From contig VNWV01000009.1 of assembly GCA_009801085.1 (NCBI GenBank), positions 858,501-922,500 of the forward strand: a DNA stretch of 64,000 nt. The letters are read 5' to 3'. Below, one piece after another: positions 46,532 to 57,367 of the stretch. The notes under the pieces were generated by a model. The model saw only the letters and a program-made list of their open reading frames with translations. It was not told the DNA's origin and did not search any database. How positions within the stretch are numbered: position 1 is the stretch's first letter; each line of letters opens with the position of its first letter. Made by a program: the position numbers and the translations under genes. The DNA comes from Lasiodiplodia sp. COLG20. Lineage: Eukaryota > Ascomycota > Dothideomycetes > Botryosphaeriales > Botryosphaeriaceae.

Positions 46532-46782
46532 ATATCCCCCTCAATGCTTATTTTCACGCCACCAGCGAAAGCACGAAAAGTACTCAGTTCGAATGTATAA
46601 ATCTCAGAACAACCAATTCTGTATTTTGACCTATGGATATCGCCGGTCTATATGCAAATGTTGAAAGACCAACGCCATCGCAAATTTGAAATATTCCAAC
46701 ATCATTGCAACATGGCCCGTAATTTCGTGCTCTGATCGGACACCGAATCCCTCAACTTACAAGTTTGAAAAACATTGCTTCT

Positions 46783-48528
46783 CTACAGCTGGAAGCTCTC
46801 CCTAAGCGCCTCGCCAAAGCGGCGAATGGCCTCCTGGATCTTATCGGCCGGCGCGGCGGCGAAGGAGGCGCGGAAGAACATCTTGTCGTGGGCGGCGTCG
46901 GGCTCCGCGTAGAACCAGCTACCACGGATGACGAGCGCGCCCTTATCGACGGCACTGAGGAAAATCTCCTCTTCGAGCTCAGCGATGCTCTTCGTCGACG
47001 CGTGCGGGTGCTTACGCCAGTCGACTTCCATCCAGTGCTACACAAATAACTTCGTATCAGCCTTCCAAATTCCAAGCCACTTTGAAGGTAGTGAGTGCTG
47101 GCTCAGGAGAGGGTCAAACTTACGAACATGCCGGCCATGGGCGGGGTCCAGCTAACGATTTCTCTAGGGAGGTGCTTCTCGCAGGCCCCCACGATTATGT
47201 TGCGGCGCTCCGTGTACTCCTTGCGGATGTGGATTAGCCAGTCGATATAGCCCGGGTGGCCCCAGTGCTCTTCCAGCAGCTTGAACAGCATCAACTGGCT
47301 CATGCCGCTAGGACCTTGAGTCGACACATCGGCATGCCTGGAGTACCGCTCGACGATCTGCTCCGAGGCGGTGATCCAGCCAACACGGCTGCCCGGTGCG
47401 ACGACCTTAGAGAAGGAGTCCATGCGGATGACACGTCCGTCCGTATCCATGCTCAGCAGCGAAGGCACAACGGCAGCCAGGAACTCCTCGTGCGACTTGG
47501 GCGGTTCAGGCTTGTCGCCGCCCGAGACGTACTGGTCCATCTGCAGGAAGTAGTACGGCTCGTCCTCGAGGATTAGGAGGTCGTGCTTCTGGGCGACCTG
47601 GTAGACCTCGCGGCGGCGCTGAGCGCTCTGCGTGGCGCCTGTGGGGTTCTGGCCGGTGGGCACGAGGTAGAGGATGTGCGGCTTACGGGCGCCGTTGCGG
47701 GCGGCGGGGTCCCAGTTGGACAGGACCTGGTCGAGGTCGGCGGGCAGCATACCCTCGGCGTCCATCTTGACGCCGGCGAACTTGACGCGAAGCGGAGCGG
47801 CCGTGTCCATGGCACTGCTGAAGGCGTACTCGTCGGAGACCACATAGTCGCCGGGGCGGGTCAGCATGCGCAGCGACATGTCGAGGGCGGAGGTGCTGCC
47901 AACGGTCTGGGTGACGGCCCAGTCGGCGTAGGGCGGGTTGTGGATGATCTCGGTGTGCTCGGTGATCCAGCGCAGCAGCTGGGCCGAGCCGGAGCCCTGG
48001 TGGTAGTTGAAGGCGGTGGCGATGTCGTAGTTGGACTTGCCCGCGGCCATGTCATGCTTGCCCGCCGTCACAGTGTCCCAGGCGCTGCTGTCGGCGTCGT
48101 CGAAGTGGCCAGAACCCGGCGTCTTGAAGCTGAGGTCATCGAAGGGGAAGTACTCGGACGAGGGCAGGCCACCGCCCAGCGAGATCATGCCTGGGCGACC
48201 TAGGTAGACGGCGGCGCCCTTGAGGCGGGCCGAGACACGCGAAAGGGACTCGGTGCTGAATTTACCTGGCAGGCGCCTCGGTCAGTATCCCTCTTTGTCA
48301 GTTCTCGCACAATGACTTACTATCCCACCTCTTGGCCTTGGGCTTGTGGCTGTGGGTGTAGACTTTAAAGTTCTCGCTGCGGGAGGGGGCGGCGGTGCCC
48401 CATTGCGACTTGTCCGTCTTCTTGCGCCTGGAGTAGATGTCCTCGAGCTTCATGGGGCCATCGGTCACGCCGCCGTTGGTGGCAGGTGCGGCGGAGGGAG
48501 CTTCGTCGATGGCAGCCGGAGGAGACAT
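46783..48528 (-). CDS. Aromatic/2-aminoadipate aminotransferase, ARO8-like
   Basis: PLP-dependent fold-type I aminotransferase; relatives ARO8/ARO9 act on aromatic amino acids and 2-aminoadipate (lysine route). Exons 48321-48528, 47124-48265, 46783-47037; introns 55 and 86 bp; 534 residues. The N-terminal part has a basic stretch and then RWDSKFSTESLSRVSARLKG, a typical entry to fungal ARO8 proteins. Cofactor residues: N276 in PTGQNPTG, D304 in EDEPYY, and the Schiff-base lysine K356 in MDSFSKVVAPGSRVGW. The last exon carries the small domain with FFRASFA, whose arginine should bind the substrate carboxylate. No targeting signal was recognised. Substrate preference (aromatic or aminoadipate) cannot be settled from sequence. 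Confidence 0.92.
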
Positions 48529-49967
48529 GAGCGTATGCTAGCGGTGAGGTTTTATATCGGGGAATGAGCTGCCTTCAGAGCTCTCTGGACTTTTTTTCCT
48601 GGTGTTTGTTGTGTAGGAATGCAAGTGTGGGAGCTCAGGGCGAGGGGGTGGAGGTAGTGAATGGAAGATGCTAAGGAGTAGTTTGGTAAAGATTTGGTAA
48701 GAGAAAGTCAATTGAAGCCGTGTCTGCCAGCTTGTCGAAGGGCGCGCGCACGCGCATGTCGGTGCTTCTGGTTTGGCAGGCGGTGGAAGGAGATATGCGC
48801 TTATCGGCGGATAACCAGGGCTTTTGTCCGATCTCCGACATCGGTTTTTCCTATTACGGCATGGCGTGCCGACCAAGAATGCAGGGGTGCAAAGCCGTTG
48901 CCTCGTTCTGCGGGGCTCTGACGTTTGCCGCCAACCAGCTGACAATGTACGACTCCAACAAAGAGAGCCGCAGCCTTGGATCTTACTTCCCGCTACCCCG
49001 CATCCGCCGGCCGCTGCTTTGGTAGATGCTGATGCTGCTTCGAAAACGACTCCTATGCCGGACTTTGCTCGGACACGCCCCGCAGCAGTTCTTCTCTCGT
49101 ACAAGCAACTCCCTCGCTCGCTTTTCATTCGTCAATGGCTTAGAAATCACGACTGGCGGCTTGCCGATGACGACCACCAGCCCACTGCAGAGAAAATCCA
49201 CGCTAGCCTTTCGGCTCGATCCAAACTTCCCGCTTCCTCGCAGGTGGGGGCTACCTGACTATAGTGCTTGAAGTTGTCCGTTCGACTTTTCGGTTGGTTG
49301 CATTATTTTCACGTGTACTGCTTGATTCGAGATCCAAAACCCCTACTTTGCTGCTGCGTGACCCCTTCATTTGGTATTTTATGTATAGGATTCCTCAGAG
49401 CATGAAGAATGACTCTTCTTTCGCCTTGTATCAGGCTTGCTCTGCATGAGCGTTCGATTTTTGTTCCCAAGTCCTTTAGTGATTCGGCCCGGCCGATGAC
49501 TGTCAGCCATGTTTTCCGGCTGCATCCGATACCGACATGGTGACTCGTGAAGCTGTCTCCCGGCCCTCTCGATGGCTCATGCACAGCCACTGCAAGGCTG
49601 AGCCCAGACTACATGTCACCATCAAACCCAAAACTCCCCCACATCCCGATGAAAATACCAAGCTTCAACGAACAAGAAGTCATGATGGGCAGAGTAAGGA
49701 CCGTATCGCAGGTTGGCGGTGGACTGATAGGAACGTCTGCGCCTCAAGGATGTCTCAGCCCAGCTTGAACATACCTGACTGCGAGTCGGGGAGAGTGCGT
49801 GCAGCTCAGAAGAGACAGTTTCCTCAAGAAATGGGTATAAAAGCAGTGGTAGCCCGAGCCAGAACAGCAGCAACTTACCAATTCACTCTCGATCTTCAGA
49901 CACCTCAGAGCAAACAGCCAGACTTCGTTTCAAGCGCACCTTCATTGCATCCTTCATCCGAATCACC
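48529..49967. other. Divergent intergenic region, aminotransferase / secreted protein
   Basis: 1.4 kb with no convincing gene. Near its right end lies a TATA box belonging to the gene at 49968. Confidence 0.5.
49836..49843 (+). promoter_or_regulatory. TATA box for the secreted protein gene at 49968
   Basis: TATAAAAG about 130 bp upstream of the start codon, followed by a CA-rich leader. Confidence 0.55.
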
Positions 49968-50626
49968 ATGCAGGCCTCCATTCTGTCCCTCTTTACTGTC
50001 CTCACTGGCGTCACACTGGCGCAGACGGTAGAGTGGGCTGACATTCCCAATATCTGCCGCCCAGCCTGCGCCTACACGATCAACTTGTCTCAGGGCTGCG
50101 CTCATAACACCAATGATGAGTACCTAAACTGTGTTTGCGACAAGCCGCAGTCGCCGAATTGGATCCCCAGCTGCGAAGCCTGCGTGGCTACTTTCTGGGA
50201 CTCCAACAACGGTGAGCCCTTTGAGACACCTGTTATCATCCACATCTGCTGATTGGCGCCCGAAAAGATGTCAAGAGTCTCCTCAATTCTTGCTCGTTCA
50301 CCACCACGGCCTGGACGGGTGTCACAACAGCCACCGGCAGCGAGACTGCAACCGCGACCGGAGCTGCGTCGAGTACCGTGGACGGAACAGTCTCTGGCAA
50401 CAGTGCGAGCTCGACTTCTGCTGTGGGTACCACAACTTCTCTGAGCTCAACTATCTCGAGCACATCGAGCGCGGCAAATTCTGAGGTGCGTCTAAGAGAT
50501 TTTGACACAGCCACAGAGCATGGTAATAGATACTGATATGCACCGTTCACTGGTGCGGCTGCCCCCCTTGCAACTGCTGGAATCGGTATGGCGGCAGTCC
50601 TCATAGGCTTTCCTGTGATTTTTTGA
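49968..50626 (+). CDS. Secreted 8-cysteine, Ser/Thr-rich protein with possible GPI tail
   Basis: Cell-wall type protein of unknown function. Exons 49968-50211 and 50268 onward (56 bp intron). Signal peptide about 1-18. Eight cysteines follow (C30, C34, C44, C55, C57, C69, C72, C90), an arrangement resembling CFEM-like or related fungal GPI-protein domains, then a Ser/Thr/Ala-rich stalk likely to be O-glycosylated. The frame stops at TGA 50534-50536, giving 170 residues with an ordinary charged end. In the same frame directly after this stop, 50537-50626 codes for APFTGAAAPLATAGIGMA and a hydrophobic end, a convincing GPI-attachment tail. A GTGCGT donor follows codon Glu at 50483-50485 with a CTGAT branch-like site at 50533, but no AG acceptor lies in the right place. 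Either the acceptor is lost, splicing is non-canonical, or the tail is a relic. The feature spans both possible ends. Confidence 0.7.
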
Positions 50627-50788
50627 ATCACTGAAACTGAGAGAATGCGCCTTGTCCCCATATTGCTCAAGCAGATACGGGAGAGACGGCTGTAATGGCA
50701 TTATTCAGATCTATTGGTAGATGCAGATAGACCAAATGCGTATCTCGACTGTACACAGTCTTACATACTAGACTTGTATCCAAACAAT

Positions 50789-51452
50789 TTAAGCTACATC
50801 GGATATTAATGGGCCCTGTGTCCTGATCAGTAAATGTCCGCTGCGCTCGCTGGGAATCTTTTAGATCACTCACCATGTACACCAGGTTCCTATACACAAT
50901 CTTCCATGAGCCGTCTCCCTGCTTTTTCCACGTATCTTGGTACTGCCCATAAGCATACACAACTTGGCCATCATCCACAAGTGTCGTGGAATTTTGAGAT
51001 GGGCTCAAAAAGTGCGTAGCAGTGTAGTACGTGAGTGAGATAGCCACGTCGGCGGCGCAAACGTCAACAATCTGCGTGCCGAGGGCGTGCTGCGTCCCGG
51101 TAAACTGCACGAGACTAGTGGATAGCGTGGACTTGATGGCCGAAAGTCCTGACAGGACTCCGAGGGGCGCAGAGTAGTTCGCGACTGCGTTCTCCGCGAA
51201 GATGTTGTCGAGTGCGCTCCAGTCTCTGCCGTCGACGGCGAGCGCGTAGATGGCGAGGGTCCGTTTGATTGATTCCGTGGCAGCAATGTCGATGAATTCC
51301 CGGGGTGGGAAGTGAGAAGGGATCTGCTGGAGCGGAATTGGGCCGGGCGAGATTTGGGAACACGTGGGAGGGTATTCCGCCAGTGATGGTGAGGCGATTG
51401 TTTTGCTGAAGCTGCTGAGAGCTACCAGCAAGAAAACGATGAGGTTTGCCAT
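50789..51452 (-). CDS. Secreted SnoaL-like (NTF2-fold) protein
   Basis: Predicted extracellular protein of the SnoaL-like/NTF2 superfamily, members of which include polyketide cyclases and dehydratases but often have no known activity in fungi. Exons 50874-51452 and 50789-50815; intron 58 bp; 201 residues. Signal peptide about 1-20 (LIVFLLVALSSFSK). The domain starts near residue 55 (IAATESIKRTLAIYALAVDG), with WSALDNIFAENAVANYS and the closing strand DGSWKIVYRNLVYM. The nine-codon last exon gives GPLISDVA, the usual end of this family, which supports the intron over reading through. It converges on the gene at 49968, with only about 160-250 bp between their ends. Confidence 0.82.
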
Positions 51453-52995
51453 AGTCGCAACTTTCGATTAAGCAAGCGTGGAAAATGAGGTTTTGGAAAG
51501 GAACGAACAAGGTTGAGCATGATGAGAAAGGGTGATGTAATCGGGCAAGGTTTTCTTAGCCCCCACCACTGTTAATGTATGGACAAGGAACAAGCTTACC
51601 TTCATTTTAATTTTAATAACCTAGTGCAGGGATGGAAGCTGCTCCGAGATTTGTGCTTTGTCACTGCTTGATGTGTTGCACGTCGCACAGATCGTGGTTG
51701 GTCACCACAAGGGTATCCAAAATGTTCAACAACACCGGCAGGACGGTGATACTCCTGATCCAGGGAAAATGCATGGGTCAAAGTAAAGTTATCGGTCACC
51801 AGCAATACAAATCTCCCGAAGCCACAGGCTACATCATGAACCAGAACAATCTCTCAATTTCATGTTGGGCGCTTGGTGTAGTAGCCATAAGTGTTGCGAG
51901 TCAGCTACCCCGTATTCCCACCAGCGTAAGTAAAGGAGGATCGTCTAGGAATTCGATCTAATTATGAATGGCTAGCGCATTCAATGTCGAGAAGCTCTAT
52001 GTCTCTCGAGACGTACACACCAATATTGATTGGTATAGGGAAGGCATACTTGTTCCGGGCCCGGCTTAGCCGACGCACTCTGGCACGCTCTGTCTAAGAA
52101 ACACGAGCTCACTTTCTCTATTTTGGAGAGTCTGGGCTCTAGCTTTTTGTGCAAGATTCCAGATGCCATCACAGTTGTTTCGAAGTAAACGAAGCGAGAA
52201 ATCCTGGCGAATCAATCGTCGTGAGTTGTAGGAGATAACGCGATAGATGGCTCAATCCTGTTGGTACCAAAGAGGCTGTAGCAACGGTGTCATGAATCTG
52301 CTCCTGTTAATTAGATCTCTAGAGACTGTCTGAGTGGGATAGGTCCGGTTCTGGACGACTTGCATCGGAGAGGAGATGCATGTGTACAGCTCTGGGAAAA
52401 ATGAAGAACAACCAAGCTGATACGTTGCTTCCTCTGCGACTTCCTCCACAACGTCCACCACTTCTGGACTCATCACGCAAGCTTGAATAAAGCTGAAAGA
52501 ATATTTTTATCCCTTTTGAAACAGAGAGCTCCACCGAGACACTCGTGTTTGTGATGTTATGACCCCTCAAGATTCACAATCTGTTTGAAACCACAATAGA
52601 TTGACCCTCTAAGGGCACACGAGTAGCAGAGACTATCTAAACTCAGAGGCAGGACTAAGCACAAATACGTCTTCTATTCTGAGTTAATACTACGTGCGGC
52701 TCTTCGTACTTCAACACAATCAGTTCCCAAGCAAATCGTCGTACATGTGCAAGAGAGTTCTCGCCAGCAGTCAGATGAGCATATAGACCCTAGCATTCTA
52801 TACTGTCTGGCCTTAGACGAAGGTACTAAATGGCACCACCTGCTTATAATATACGAAAGAATGCCTTCCTAGTGGCAACGCGCCAGCTATTTTGACGCGT
52901 CCACCTCACTTCGCCTTGAATTAAAATGAGTATATAAACATTGAGATTCTTTCGGGCTTACATAATTCAACAAGACTCCCCTTGATTTGAGTCAA
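51453..52995. other. AT-richer intergenic region upstream of the tRNA gene
   Basis: No coding gene seen. Contains the promoter of the SnoaL-like gene and, near its right end, a TATATAA at 52931-52937, about 65 bp ahead of the tRNA. RNA polymerase III upstream elements in fungi can be TATA-like, so a role there is possible. Confidence 0.5.
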
Positions 52996-53142
52996 GGCAC
53001 TTTGGCGGAGTGGTTAACGCGCTGGCCTGCTATTGGCGTCCGCAGCCTCAGGCTTCAAACCCCTGAGTTCTAAGGACAAATCAAGCCTCTAGCTGTATAG
53101 CCAGTTCCTTCGGGAGCGTGAGTTCGAATCTCACAGGTGTCG
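52996..53142 (+). tRNA. tRNA-Ser (anticodon GCU) with 66 bp intron
   Basis: Class II tRNA reading AGC/AGU codons. Acceptor arm GGCACTT (52996-53002) pairs with AGGTGTC (53135-53141), allowing G-U pairs; the discriminator is G73 at 53142, as expected for serine. The D arm follows, then anticodon stem CTGGC (53022-53026) pairing with GCCAG (53100-53104). The loop is CU-GCU-A, anticodon at 53029-53031. The intron runs 53033-53098, one base after the anticodon as the rule requires, and contains CTAGC, able to pair with the anticodon region. A long variable arm (TTCC-TTC-GGGA) and the T arm GTGAG-TTCGAAT-CTCAC complete it. An antisense open frame across this gene is ignored. Confidence 0.9.
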
Positions 53143-53934
53143 CGTAAGAGTCCGAAGATTTCTTTTTGTGTTTTGCCCTGAGTTGGCTTGTTGAGTTGTG
53201 CTGGTGGGACAAAGGAAATTGGAGACGTGTTGTGCGTCGGCCCGAGTTCGGTGGTGGTGGGGCATTGGTGAGATTGATTGGTTCCTTTTTGCTTGCGGGA
53301 GGTCAACCTTTGGATTCTTCGAATAAGAATCATGTCGGTAGGGTAAAATATGTAGGATTGTAATATAAGCGAGGCTCGAGAGGATTCGGTTCGACGTACA
53401 TGCCAGGGGATCTGATCCTGTTCGTGTAGTAGATTTATTTCGTCCCGTTTAAACGTTCGCATGATCAAGTTCTACTAGGTTAGAATTAAATCATGACTTC
53501 CCTGTGAGGTGAGGTGGTGGCTGTAGAGTAGGCATGGTGGCAAGCAACTGATCAAAACATGGGCTTCAGTCTCAGATCGATGTTCGATTTCGATTCCCGT
53601 TTCATGGTCAGACAGAGTAAGCTCCGTCATCCGAATTCCGTCTAAATAAGCAAGTATGTTCCGGTCGTCTCTCCCCTTACTGGGATGATGCGAGAAACAG
53701 GATGGTACGCCACCCAGTAATGCTATAAAGAAAAGAAAAAGGAAACCCAAATAGCATACAAATAATGCTTAAAAGACACACATGAAAGAATCTACACTAA
53801 ACCCAGGACATGGACCTCGAAGGAAACATGAAGGGGTGCCATCTCACCCTTTAGCTCCTCAAACCCTATCAGTAGCAAACGCAAAAATAAGTCTTACTCC
53901 CATGCACAGCAGCGTTAACGCCATTGCTTTTCTT
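53143..53934. other. Intergenic region between tRNA-Ser and KEX2
   Basis: Contains the 3' end of KEX2 (minus strand). No other gene is seen; a clear T-run terminator directly after the tRNA was not found, although T-rich sequence (TTTCTTTTTG) starts at 53160. Confidence 0.45.
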
Positions 53935-56439
53935 TTACCGTCCGTCGTTCGAGCTACTTCCACTTCCGCCGGACGTAAGTCCTGTCTTCTCATCATACAC
54001 TTCATCGTCGGGATGGTCTCTGTACCCATCCTCGCTCTCGCTGAACAAGTCGTCGTCACTTTCGCCCGCGAACGCGTCGTAGAGCTCTCCCGCACGCCTC
54101 TTACCCTTGCGGCCATTAAGAGCGCCAGCAGCTCCATCGTCATCCTCAGCGCCGTCGACGAGCTCGAACTCGTACTCACTGCGCGGGTTGTTCTGGAGAC
54201 GCTTGCGGCGCGCCCACCAGAGATAGGCGCTAAGGCTGCAGCAGAAGACGGCGATGAGGCCGAGAGAGCCGTAGATCCAGACTTGGGTGTTCTTGCTGAC
54301 ACCAAAAGTCGGGAAGGGCGAGGGGAGGAAGTTGTCGCCAGGAGTCGCCGAGGCGGTGGCCGTGGGAGCGTCTTCAGTGGCGGCCGGCTTGGACGGAGTG
54401 ACTTCGGCGCCAGTTGAAGTGGGTTTGGGCTTGGTCGGGCGGTCGGGGAGATCACTTGGAGTGGCGGTAGGAGCAGCCGTTGGGGGAACAGAGATCTCGG
54501 TGGTATGCGGATCGGTGACGATGACATCGTGATCGTCGTCGTCGGTCTCCTCGGGCATGGGCAAGAGACTCTGTTTGCTGCCGTCGATGCTCTCGCCCCA
54601 AAGCCGGAGCTTCCAGTCGGTAAAAGTACCACTATGATCGTTCACATTGGTATCCTTGACGACCACGGTCCAGTTACCAACACCCTTTTCACCCCAGTGC
54701 GCAACGGACATAAAGGTCCAATCATCGTAGCCTCCCATGAAGCTATCATGACGGCGAGCAGTCGAAAGATGGCTGACGACGCCGCTTGGGCTGCGAAGCT
54801 CGACGCTGAGATCTCCGCGTCTCGTGTGTTCGACATTCATTGTGACGGTGATGTGCTCAAGCCTCTCCAGGTTGGCCTTCTTCAGCATGTCTTCGGTAAC
54901 CTCGAAGGTGCTGGCAAGTCCCTTCTCGCCTTGGGGGATATCGTGCTTCACATGCATCCATGGAGAGAAGTACCATGCCTGTGGCTTGACTAGATCCCAC
55001 GTCTTAGCCGCCTGAACGAGAGTGTAGGCATCGACTTTGCCGAAGCCAAACTGGTGACTGAATTCCTTGCCATAAGGCGTTTCCTGCCAGTCGCTTTGTG
55101 ACTCAAACTTAACAGCCGTATTGACAGTGATCCACTGAATGTCGCGCCAGGTCAACTCGGGTCGAGCTTCAAGCGCCAGCGCGTAGATGCCAGCAACAAG
55201 GGGACCAGCAGCCGAAGTGCCTCCGTGAGTCTTGCTGCATGTGTCGGTCCCCACATCGGTAGTGTGGATGGAATCACTCATGCCACTGCTGTATGTCACA
55301 ACAAGCTGCGCAGAGCACTTCTCCGAATAGTAAGGATGGCCATTCAGCTTGTCGATAGCACCAACCGTGACGCTGTAGATGCTGTTCGTGTAGCCGTCGA
55401 AGTTGCAGTTGTCATCACTGGCAGCACCGTTTCCAGCAGCGAAAACGTAGATGGAACCTTTGCCGCCTCGACCCTTTTGAACACCTTTGACCATGGCCTT
55501 TTGGATCAATATTCCCGGCGCATCCATCGACTTTCCATCATCAGGAGGGCCCCAGGAGCACGAGTAGATTTGGTTATCCTGGTAAGCGTAGTTCATGGCG
55601 AGCGCCTCGTCGGCGTCGGTAATGCCCCCCGAGAGAATGCGCACTCCGGAGATCCTCGAGTTCCAGGCAACACCAACTCCGCACACGTTGTTCTTAGCAG
55701 CCGCAACTTCACCGGCGCACCTGGTGCCATGTCTGTCGTCGGAAAGTCTTGGCTTGGGATCTTTGACGTGGTCGTTGTAGTCGTATGAGCCATCACGGAA
55801 ATAGTTGTCCTTGAGGTCCTCGCTGTCCATATCAAGGCCGTCATCGACAATGCATACAGTTGAGCCCTTTCCGGTGATGCCTTCTTGCCAAAGTCCAGAG
55901 ACATTGAGGTCGTTGCCGACCTCCAGAGTATTGAATAAGTGCCACTGTTCGGTGAAGATGGGGTCCTGGATCCCTAGAGTGTCCATTACGGTCTTCCGAG
56001 CAGCAATGGCGACCTCATCTTCAGAGCTAGCCTCCTCTTCAGCGCGGGCTACCCGTGCTCTAGCTGCGACATCGGGAGAAACCGGGCCCCGCTTCGTCAG
56101 CCGTTTCCTCGCAACCTGCTTCTGGTGGAAGCGGATGCCGTCTAGGGGCGTGGGGTCGTATTGGATATCTCTCCTCCGTCTACGGCGTTTCAATTCCTTA
56201 ACTGCATCGGCAACGACGTCGTCTTGGTGCTTGGTAGCGCGGAAGAGGTGGTGGTCGTCCAGCTCACCAAGCGGGCCGTCATATTCGAGGCCGAGGAGCG
56301 CAGCTACCTCGGAGGGAGAAGAGGAAGCGTCTAATTGCAAGGCGTAAAAGTCGTGGGTATCATAGCTCCGCGGGCGGAGGTCCTGAGCGGCGAGCGCAGA
56401 GGCGGCGGCCAGCAGCGAACAGAGAAGGGAACGGCGCAT
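53935..56439 (-). CDS. KEX2: Kexin, furin-like proprotein convertase
   Basis: Late-Golgi serine protease cutting secreted precursors after Lys-Arg and Arg-Arg. Single exon, 834 residues. Signal peptide about 1-18; propeptide to about K116-R117, the likely autoprocessing site (RKRLTKR|GPV), with an earlier Arg cluster at 85-90. The S8 catalytic domain has D200 (IVDDGLD), H237 (DDRHGTRC), oxyanion N337 (FAAGNGAA) and S409 (HGGTSAAGP). The P domain spans about 490-615 (HTRRGDLSVELRSPSG, GNWTVVVKD). A Thr/Pro-rich stalk leads to one membrane segment at about 720-742, then a basic stop-transfer motif and an acidic cytosolic tail of about 90 residues containing YEFELVD, YDAFAG and other Tyr-based sequences that may act in Golgi retrieval. 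All catalytic residues are intact. Confidence 0.97.
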   Translation of the reverse strand: MRRSLLCSLLAAASALAAQDLRPRSYDTHDFYALQLDASSSPSEVAALLGLEYDGPLGELDDHHLFRATKHQDDVVADAVKELKRRRRRRDIQYDPTPLDGIRFHQKQVARKRLTKRGPVSPDVAARARVARAEEEASSEDEVAIAARKTVMDTLGIQDPIFTEQWHLFNTLEVGNDLNVSGLWQEGITGKGSTVCIVDDGLDMDSEDLKDNYFRDGSYDYNDHVKDPKPRLSDDRHGTRCAGEVAAAKNNVCGVGVAWNSRISGVRILSGGITDADEALAMNYAYQDNQIYSCSWGPPDDGKSMDAPGILIQKAMVKGVQKGRGGKGSIYVFAAGNGAASDDNCNFDGYTNSIYSVTVGAIDKLNGHPYYSEKCSAQLVVTYSSGMSDSIHTTDVGTDTCSKTHGGTSAAGPLVAGIYALALEARPELTWRDIQWITVNTAVKFESQSDWQETPYGKEFSHQFGFGKVDAYTLVQAAKTWDLVKPQAWYFSPWMHVKHDIPQGEKGLASTFEVTEDMLKKANLERLEHITVTMNVEHTRRGDLSVELRSPSGVVSHLSTARRHDSFMGGYDDWTFMSVAHWGEKGVGNWTVVVKDTNVNDHSGTFTDWKLRLWGESIDGSKQSLLPMPEETDDDDHDVIVTDPHTTEISVPPTAAPTATPSDLPDRPTKPKPTSTGAEVTPSKPAATEDAPTATASATPGDNFLPSPFPTFGVSKNTQVWIYGSLGLIAVFCCSLSAYLWWARRKRLQNNPRSEYEFELVDGAEDDDGAAGALNGRKGKRRAGELYDAFAGESDDDLFSESEDGYRDHPDDEVYDEKTGLTSGGSGSSSNDGR

Positions 56440-57367
56440 AGCGACTGGTGGGAGCGAGGATTACGTATAAGCGGGCGGAGGACTAGTGCATGTAGCGCAG
56501 AAAGGAGATTCTGGGGTGGTTAGCTGGAGTGTGGCGTAGGATGGAAGAGGCGTACAAAGCAACAAGGTGTCCTAACGGCGCAGGTGGAAGGGCGAATGGG
56601 CGGCGGGGGCCAGGCGGAGGGTTGAAGCCGCAGACTGGCTGTGGGAGAGAGCGAGGTCGCGCGCTCAGGACATGTGTCGGCGGGCAGGTTGAAGGGCGGA
56701 CGAGAAGACAGGTGGTTGCGGAGGCCTGGAGCGGCGGCGCATTACGACGCCAGGGAGAAGGTCAGACTCGCGGGAGATCAAAGCCGCTTGCGCTGCGCCC
56801 AGCCGGCCTTACCGCCTTAGGCAGTCGGCGCCTTCAGGCAGCCCAGGGCAACAGGCTCCGCGCACGGGCCACGAGCAGAGCCCGGCGGCGGGATCCGCGA
56901 TCCGCGTGGCTAGTTGGACCTGCCCGCCGCACATCTCGCTCTTCCCGCGCGCGCGGGAGCGCCTGGGGTGGTGGTGGTGTGCAGGCGTCAGTCAGCAGCA
57001 CTAACAAGTGGCTGCTCTCCCAGCCACATCATTGTGCGTTTTCCTGCTCAACCTCGTCTGCGCTGGCGCCGCTCTTCCTGTGATACCCGCATTCATATTC
57101 TCAGCGCCGCGCAGCTGCCAGTGTACAAGACGCCTGCCCCCCCGCTGCCCCAGTGCCGTCGCCGCCCAACCTCCCCATTGGCTCTGTGTCTGCAGCTGTC
57201 GCCGTCCGCCCATTGACTCTCCAGCTTTGCGCGACGCGCCCATGTCTTCTCGATAGCACTACCAGCACGTCTTTTCGCCCGCGCCCTGGTCCTGACCCTG
57301 CCGCGCCTCTGTGCGTAACCCTGGTCGCAAACTGACGCCGCCCTGCGACTGATATTTGTTGCAGAAA
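56440..57367. other. Divergent region, KEX2 / PhoD-like gene
   Basis: About 0.93 kb between outward-facing genes, GC-rich and Arg/Gly-coding in several frames. It includes a probable intron in the leader of the downstream gene. Confidence 0.5.
57311..57364 (+). other. Probable 5' UTR intron of the PhoD-like gene
   Basis: GTGCGT donor at 57311, ACTGAT branch-like site at about 57347, and TTGTTGCAG acceptor ending at 57364, 54 bp in all, three bases ahead of the ATG at 57368. Upstream frames in phase with the ATG are closed by stops, so the intron lies in the leader. Confidence 0.6.

Noticed and set aside
53070..53468. 132-codon minus-strand open frame
   Set aside because: It overlaps the tRNA-Ser gene and has no protein-family character.
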